Shown piece by piece: positions 58,355-64,000 of a DNA stretch of 64,000 bases; positions within the stretch are counted from its first letter, which is position 1, and the number at the start of each line of letters is the position of its first letter. Made by a program: the position numbers and the translations under genes. The notes beneath the pieces are model-generated. The model was not told the DNA's origin and did no database searches. It saw only the letters and a list, made by a program, of their open reading frames with translations. This DNA comes from Ganoderma boninense (Eukaryota > Basidiomycota > Agaricomycetes > Polyporales > Polyporaceae): NCBI GenBank assembly GCA_002900995.3, contig CM035307.1, positions 3,100,001-3,164,000 of the forward strand, given 5' to 3'.

Positions 58355-60896
58355 ATGCCCACTGGAACAGGCGTCGTGGACGCGTTTAAGAGTAAGTTGA
58401 CCTGCCCAATGCGCCTATTCGTGTCCTTTCGTGCCTCGCAGCTGACCTGCGTCTTCGCGGTATCAGATCTTATCCGGCATGGAAAGACCCACCACTCGAC
58501 TAAGCAGTCAGAGGATAGTGGCTACCAGCAGCACGCATATAACTCCCAGCAGCCCATGCAGTCGCAGCAGCACCGCGCAGACCAGAGCCGCCAGGCTCAG
58601 GCGCAGCAGCATCAATCTTCGAAACACACGCAGTCCAACACCCACAAGTACAAAGAGCATGTCGAGCAGATCGTCCAGGAGGAGCGCGAGGCCAAGAGCA
58701 AGATGCCGACGTATAAGGGCCTCGAGAACTACAAGCTCCTCGAGAAGATGGGCGAGTGAGTCCCCCCTGTTCCTTGTTGTTCGTTCTCCTAGTCTTCTTC
58801 CGTCCCTCGGAGCGGCGTGATATCATGTGCGCTCCACCATCTCTTGCATCCATGTCACCCTCCGTGGAGTTGGCAAGTTCCGTGATGTGGATGGTCTTCC
58901 TGTTCCACATTCTATTCCGACATCGTTTGTTGTTGGAGCCGGGCATGCCGTTACTTATAGGGTCTTCCATGACTGCCGGGCCGGTGGAGGTCTTCTGCAC
59001 GAGAATTCATCGTTGTAGACCGTTTATGAACGACATAATCGTTGTGTAGGAGAACCCTTTACTTACGATCGCCTTTCAGTGGTGCATTCTCGAACGTATA
59101 CAAGGCCATCGATCTCAGAACTGGACAGAAAGTTGCAGGTCAGTCTCCTTGGTCCTGTCGCGGTTTCAGTGGGAAAGGAGCTCACCTGATTTTCAGTCAA
59201 GGTTGTCCGCAAATATGAACTCAGTGCTTCGCAGGTCAGTGTTTTCTGTCCACTCACCCCACCCTCATTTATCAAATTTTATACTTTTCGTTCGCCAAAC
59301 CTTAGGGGGCGGGCGAAAAGCACCTGAACCGCGATTTCAAAAAGAAACCGCGGGTCACAGAGGTGCATTATCTTGCTATTTGACACTCCTTTGGCTAATA
59401 CCCTTTCTACCACACGCGTAGAGAGCAAATATTCTCAAAGGTGCGTGTCGATTCTCTGGTCCATTATGTATGCGGACTAATTCCGTTCCAGAGGTCCAGA
59501 TCATGCGCGGTATCAACCACCCGTCAATAGTCAAGCTATTGATGTTCTTCGAATCGACGGAGCATTACTTCCTGGTCCTTGAGCGTGCGTAGCTATCATT
59601 TTATGCTGTCGTATATGACCTGATAGCGCCGCCTAATTTTCGCAGTCATGGAAGGCGGCGAACTATTCCACCAAATCGTGAAACTCACGTATTTCAGCGA
59701 AAACCTTGCACGCCATGTCATCGTTCAAGTCGCGCAGGGAATTCGATACCTCCACGAAGAACGCGGTGTTGTACACCGCGATATCAAGCCTGAGAACTTG
59801 CTTTTCGAGCGTATACCCATCGTCCCATCCAAGATACCCCCTCCCGAAGCAGTTCGAGGAGGAGAAGGAGGACGAAGGCGAGTTTCTTGCCGGCGTGGGT
59901 GGCGGTGGGATTGGGAGGGTGAAGATCGCCGACTTTGGCCTCAGCAAGGTTGTATGGGACGAGCAGACCATGACGCCATGCGGAACCGTGGGTTACACTG
60001 CTCCCGAAATCGTCAAGGACGAACGGTACAGCAAGAGTGTAGACATGTGGGCTATGGGCTGCGTGCTCTATACTCTGCTCTGTGGTTTCCCACCTTTCTA
60101 CGACGAGAGTATCAACGTCCTCACAGAGAAGGTTGCTCGCGGTCACTACACTTTCCTAAGCCCTTGGTGGGACAGTATTAGCACATCAGGTGCGTTCATT
60201 CTTTTTTTCGTGTCGCGTTCTCGTTACTAAGCTGTCTCATAGCCAAGGACCTCATTTCCCATCTGTTGTGCGTCGACCCCGCACAGCGATTCACAATCGA
60301 CGAGTTTTTGGCGCATCCATGGATCACTGCTGCACCTGCCGCCGCGCCTGGACTCATGCCCCCGCCTAGCATTCCCCGAGCACCCCTCGACTCTCCTCTC
60401 CTTGCAGACGCACGTGGTGGCGTTCGCGAGGCACGCTCCCCGGGCCTCGCTTCTCTGAAGGAGGCGTTCGACATCACTTACGCTGTGCACCGTATGGAAG
60501 AGGAAGGTGCGCGTAGACGTGCGCAGAAGGGTGGTGCGAACCGTGGCTTCCTCCATAACCTCAACGAGAGCGACGAGGAGGATGACAAGACATCGCCGCC
60601 TAAGCAAGTACCTGTTGGTACAGGCGCAAAGATTGCGGCGAATCGTGCCGTCGCGGGCAACGTCAATGTTAACGTTTATGACGGACGTGCTGGTCCCACG
60701 CGACCGCGGACGGAGGAGCGGCGGCTCCAAGCCTTTCGAACTAGACATGGACGCCGCGACACTGCTTGGCAGGAGGCATCGGCGTGCCGTGGACGGCGGT
60801 GTCAACAACAATAACAGTCCGTTGTCGAAGGGCGTGGCGCAGGACCAGACGGCGGAGCCGCTGGAGACACCAATGTCCCCCATGAGAGTGGACTAG
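58355..60896 (+). CDS. CaMK-group Ser/Thr kinase, RCK2/Srk1-like (MAPK-activated)
   Basis: Stress-responsive kinase related to yeast Rck2 and fission yeast Srk1, which act below the Hog1/Sty1 [23 protein letters not shown] and a Gln/His-rich stretch precede the kinase domain: [16 protein letters not shown] (Gly loop), [13 protein letters not shown] (catalytic Lys), [34 protein letters not shown], an acidic insert ([13 protein letters not shown]), [47 protein letters not shown] and [12 protein letters not shown]. The tail is disordered and ends SPMRVD. An unusually long intron (about 325 nt) follows MGD. Frame needs one C fewer near 59,834 and one C fewer near 60,694. Confidence 0.88.
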
Positions 60897-61596
60897 CTTA
60901 GATTGAGGGCGGCTTGCCCGGACATTCTGATGCCTTTTTTCCTCCCACTTCCTGGCTCTCAGCATGGCCTTCGCCACGCATTTTCACTCGCGAACCTCCC
61001 GGATCGTATTTCGCTCATCTTCATGTCCGTAGACACGTCCATTCTCGATTCCGCACGCTGTCGACCTACAACGCACACGCTCTTGTTGCTAGCCATCACT
61101 GTGTGTAACATACTGTACATGTATCATGTACATTGTAGCCGTATATCTCTATTCTACTTCCTTATCCAATCCTTGTAATATTCCCCCCTCAGCCACCCAA
61201 GATCTTTCTGACTCTCTCAATCTCGGCCGGATCCACAGGATACGCACGTATGTTGACCATCCAGCTCATAAAAAGCGACTTGTCCATCACGATCCCGCCG
61301 CCATGCATGCAGATTCCATGATACCGTCAACGAAAGTGGCGACGGGTTTACATGCCACGAGGGCCATTGAATAACCTCTCGACACCCAGACTGTGAATGG
61401 TTTTATGTCGGGCAAACCAACACCCAGGCTGGGAATATTTAGGATACATTGACACGCAGGTAAATAGTACAGGGAGTATCCAGCCAATGTCCTCGAATAT
61501 CCAAAGGTATCATTATGCATAGGTATAGCGTAGTAGGTATACTCACGAAGGGGCGACCAGTCTATAGCCCGTCGAGCACCGAGCACCGAGGGCCAC
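60897..61596. other. Intergenic between convergent genes
   Basis: About 700 bp of 3' flanks; no gene recognised. Confidence 0.4.
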
Positions 61597-63365
61597 TCAC
61601 TCGTCGTCGCTGTCGTCGCTGCTCGAGTAATCCTCTTCGTCGTCGTCGAAGTTTGGTTCGCTGCGAGCCCACTGGTTCAAACTCATCGGTTGTTTGAGCT
61701 CCTCAACAGGCGAGACGGCCGCTTCGAGGAAGTCGTCGCCCTCGCCGTCAAAGTCGTCCTGCTCCACGGCCCCGAGCTGGCCCTCCAGCTCCTGCTCGAG
61801 CATCGCCATCGCCATTTCGTTCGCGATGTCGTCGTCGCCCTCGGCGTCGGCCTCATCCCCGGCCATGGCCATCGTGGGCAGCTCGATCTCGCGCGGAGGC
61901 GGCGTGAACTCGTCGATCTCCTCCATAAAGATGGTGCGCGAGGGCCCGGCAAATGTTGGCGGTGGTGGTGCCGCTGCAGCCGGTGGGAGCGGGGACGCAG
62001 GCGCGGCGACCGCCGGCACGAGGTCTTCCCACCCGTCGTCCGAGTCCGACGGGACGATGTTGGAGACGGCGGCGATGGGGTCTGGCACAGCGAGCACCGG
62101 TGCAGCAGCAGACACAGGAGCGGGCGGGAGGGACACGGCGGAGGACGAGTCGGGAAACGAGAGTGCAACGGGCTTGGGCGGCGGAGGCGGTTGCTGCTTC
62201 GGGGGTTCCTTCTTGACGAGTTTGGGCTTCTTGAGCACAGGCTGGGGCCGGCGAATCTCCAGAGTCTCTTCCTCCGGCTCCACGGGACGCTCACGCTTGT
62301 TCGGGCTCTTGGCGGGTGCAGAGGGCGTTTGGGATGACGCCGGGGGCGGCGCTTTGCGATTCAGTTTCGGGGGAGGCGGCGTGGGTCTGGGAGGAAGCCC
62401 GTGTGCTGGACGGGGGTTCGTTGAGACAGTCGGGGCCGGCGTTGCTGCTGCTGAGGTCATAGCTGAGGCTGGTATTGAGGCAGAAGCATGAGGTCCTGTT
62501 GCGGCTGTTGGTGGTTGCGGCCTGGATTTGACCTTCGGTATAGGTCGGGGCTTGACCTTGGCTTCGACTTTGGGTTCGGGCTTTGTTTCGGGTATCTCGC
62601 CCTCACTTTCCTCCTCTTCTTGCTTGACTGCAGATTGGTGCGCATGAGAGCTTGACGCAGACGAAGAGCCCGACGCGCGTGGTGGGGCAGCCGGCGCAGC
62701 TGGGCGAACCCGCCACGATTCAGAGGCGACACAGACAGGGAGATAGGGTGCAACACTCACGGGAGCCGAGATGGCGAGGAGCCAGAGTTGGCTTAGGGTC
62801 ATGATTGAGGGTAATGAGCGAGTCTAACTTCTCCAAAGTAATAAACTAGACCCATAGTTAGAGGCTGCGGTATGCTTGGAACGAATACTTGTGAACGTAC
62901 CCCGGTACCCTCATCGTAGACGAGGACACACTCGAACTCTTTCGCAACATTCTCGGTGCCCACGAAGCTGATGCCAGTATCGTTCTGCCACAAGTGAGCT
63001 TGAAGGTGGGAGTGTGATGCATCATTCGATGACGTACCTGCTGGCTTGGTCTAACGACAGTGACGGTCGAGGGGCCACCCTCTTCCTTCGGTCTCCGCGT
63101 CTCGATGGTGCCGGACCGGGTGACATCTATCGATTCAGGCTTGAAGTTGTCTGTGAAGACCTTTGAGATGAGGCTGGGTGGGAGAGAGGAGTGGCGGCGA
63201 ATACCCACACCGGAAGGAGTAGAACTCGCGTTCAGCCTTTGGTTTGGTGCTCTTGGTCGGTCCTGGGGCGCCTGGGCGTGCTTTGAGAGTCCGAGCAAGT
63301 GAAGCACCGAGGTGAACTTGATGTCGACCCGAGGGCATCCAGGAGTTGTCAGCAGCCGTCGTCAT
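61597..63365 (-). CDS. EAF (ELL-associated factor) transcription elongation protein
   Basis: Partner of ELL in Pol II elongation. The start at 63365 gives MTTAADNSWMPSGRHQVHLG, then ASLARTLKARPG. The EAF N-terminal domain continues REFYSFRDNFKPESIDVTRS, TVTVVRPSQQNDTGISFVGT, ENVAKEFECVLVYDEGTG and EKLDSLITLNHDPKPTLAPR. The rest, from about 62,800, is a Pro/Ala/Lys-rich disordered region with acidic motifs (SDDGWEDLVP, EEIDEFTPPPREIEL) and a C-terminus SSSDDSDDE, matching the acidic transactivating tail of EAF proteins. Four or more exons. Confidence 0.85.
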
Positions 63366-63548
63366 CGCAGATGAAACGGAGGGGAGGGAAGGGGGATGAA
63401 GAGGAGAAGGGCGGGCGAGGGACAAGAGCGTCCGCACCCAACCCCGCGCTCAGGCCCGTTACCCGCCGGTCCTGGCGCATGACGAATAACAATAGACAAC
63501 AGTACAAATAAGATAAATAATCAATGGCCCATAATAGTATATTACAAC

Positions 63549-63622
63549 GGCCGACTAGCTCAGTTGGTTAGAGCGTGGTGCTAATAACGCCAAGGTCGTC
63601 GGTTCGATCCCGGCGTTGGCCA
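63549..63622 (+). tRNA. tRNA-Ile (anticodon AAT), copy 2
   Basis: 74 nt, identical to the copy at 51672 except A instead of G at position 6, which gives an A-U instead of a G-U acceptor pair. Same A and B boxes, anticodon AAT. A TTTT terminator lies at 63626-63629, four bases past the gene. Confidence 0.95.
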
Positions 63623-63703
63623 GTCTTTTGTTACATAAGGCTTCCAACGAACATGACGCAATCCATATTTCTTCCATCCTACAGTAAGCTCCTGTTTTTA
63701 TTG

Positions 63704-64000
63704 TTACAAAGGAATTTTGTCCAGTCTATCCCTAACAATCTTCCACTCGAAAGGATTCAAGCGTACTTCAGTTCGGAAGAAGACATCTCTCTCCTCTCTG
63801 GGCCACTGGGCTGCTGCAAGCAACTGAGCCTTGCTCTGGATCCCAGCAGTCACGAAGCGGTCAAGGAGATACCCAAGGGTGCGGTTGATGGAGAGCAAAA
63901 AGTCAAGGACTTCTTGCTCGCCGTTGTTCCTAAGCCACATATTGCTCCTACACTCGTTATTTGCTCCAGACGGCGAGTTGTCCGAGCTCGTCGTCTCTGG
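63704..64000 (-). CDS. C-terminal fragment of an unknown fungal protein, continues past window
   Basis: Open on the minus strand from the right edge to a stop at 63704. The readable end is EQEVLDFLLSINRTLGYLLD, RFVTAGIQSKAQLLAAAQWP, REERDVFFRTEVRLNPFEWK, IVRDRLDKIPL. It looks like a helical SAM-like domain. I do not recognise a family. The start lies outside the window. Confidence 0.55.
   Translation of the reverse strand, partial: PETTSSDNSPSGANNECRSNMWLRNNGEQEVLDFLLSINRTLGYLLDRFVTAGIQSKAQLLAAAQWPREERDVFFRTEVRLNPFEWKIVRDRLDKIPL

Noticed and set aside
61690..62491. Long plus-strand open frames of 215 and 265 residues
   Set aside because: Gly/Ser/Arg shadows opposite the Pro/Ala/Asp-rich EAF tail.

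Overview
This is a nuclear genomic window from a filamentous basidiomycete, most likely an Agaricomycete. The evidence is GC-rich coding DNA, nearly every gene split by 45-70 nt GT-AG introns, fungal-type proteins (fused LeuC/LeuD isopropylmalate isomerase, Zn2Cys6 regulator, RCK2/Srk1-type kinase, HEI10-like meiotic RING protein), and close gene packing with many divergent promoters. I see no transposon ORF, CRISPR array, phage or operon.

Layout: (1-7.3 kb) a 5'-truncated GAR-domain coiled-coil cytoskeletal gene, then a HEI10-like gene cut into about 15 exons. (7.7-16.7 kb, minus strand) a disordered protein with a CUE-like C-terminus, LEU1, and a METTL21/EFM6-like protein methyltransferase. 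(17.1-24.9 kb) a CBM48 protein, an NAD(P)-binding epimerase-like protein, and a large Q/P- and RGG-rich protein. (25.2-32.3 kb) KRR1, an NCBP3-like protein, BOLA3, COX15 and proteasome subunit alpha6. (33.8-40 kb) a disordered protein and a many-exon aldehyde dehydrogenase. (41.3-49.5 kb) a Zn2Cys6 factor, proteasome alpha2, 1-Cys peroxiredoxin and SSU72. A gene-poor 2.2-kb stretch follows. (51.7-64 kb) tRNA-Ile(AAT), RPL29, TFIIIC subunit TFC1, PKR1, GINS subunit PSF3, a small mitochondrial protein, an RCK2-like kinase, an EAF transcription factor, a second tRNA-Ile(AAT), and a partial gene running off the right edge.

Most genes are housekeeping: mRNA metabolism (SSU72, EAF, NCBP3), Pol III (TFC1 and tRNAs), ribosome (KRR1, RPL29), proteasome, mitochondria (BOLA3, COX15, one unknown), replication (PSF3) and meiosis (HEI10). 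They do not form one pathway. The most useful regulatory observations are an MCB/SCB-like cluster upstream of PSF3, four CACGTG palindromes upstream of proteasome alpha2, and a short shared promoter between the two mitochondrial genes BOLA3 and COX15.

Caution for readers: at least a dozen conserved genes need a one-base shift to keep their frame, mostly in short C/G or A runs. Essential single-copy genes are affected (COX15, PSF3), so I read these as consensus indel errors and not as pseudogenes. Exon borders are inferred by eye from splice signals and protein-family resemblance.
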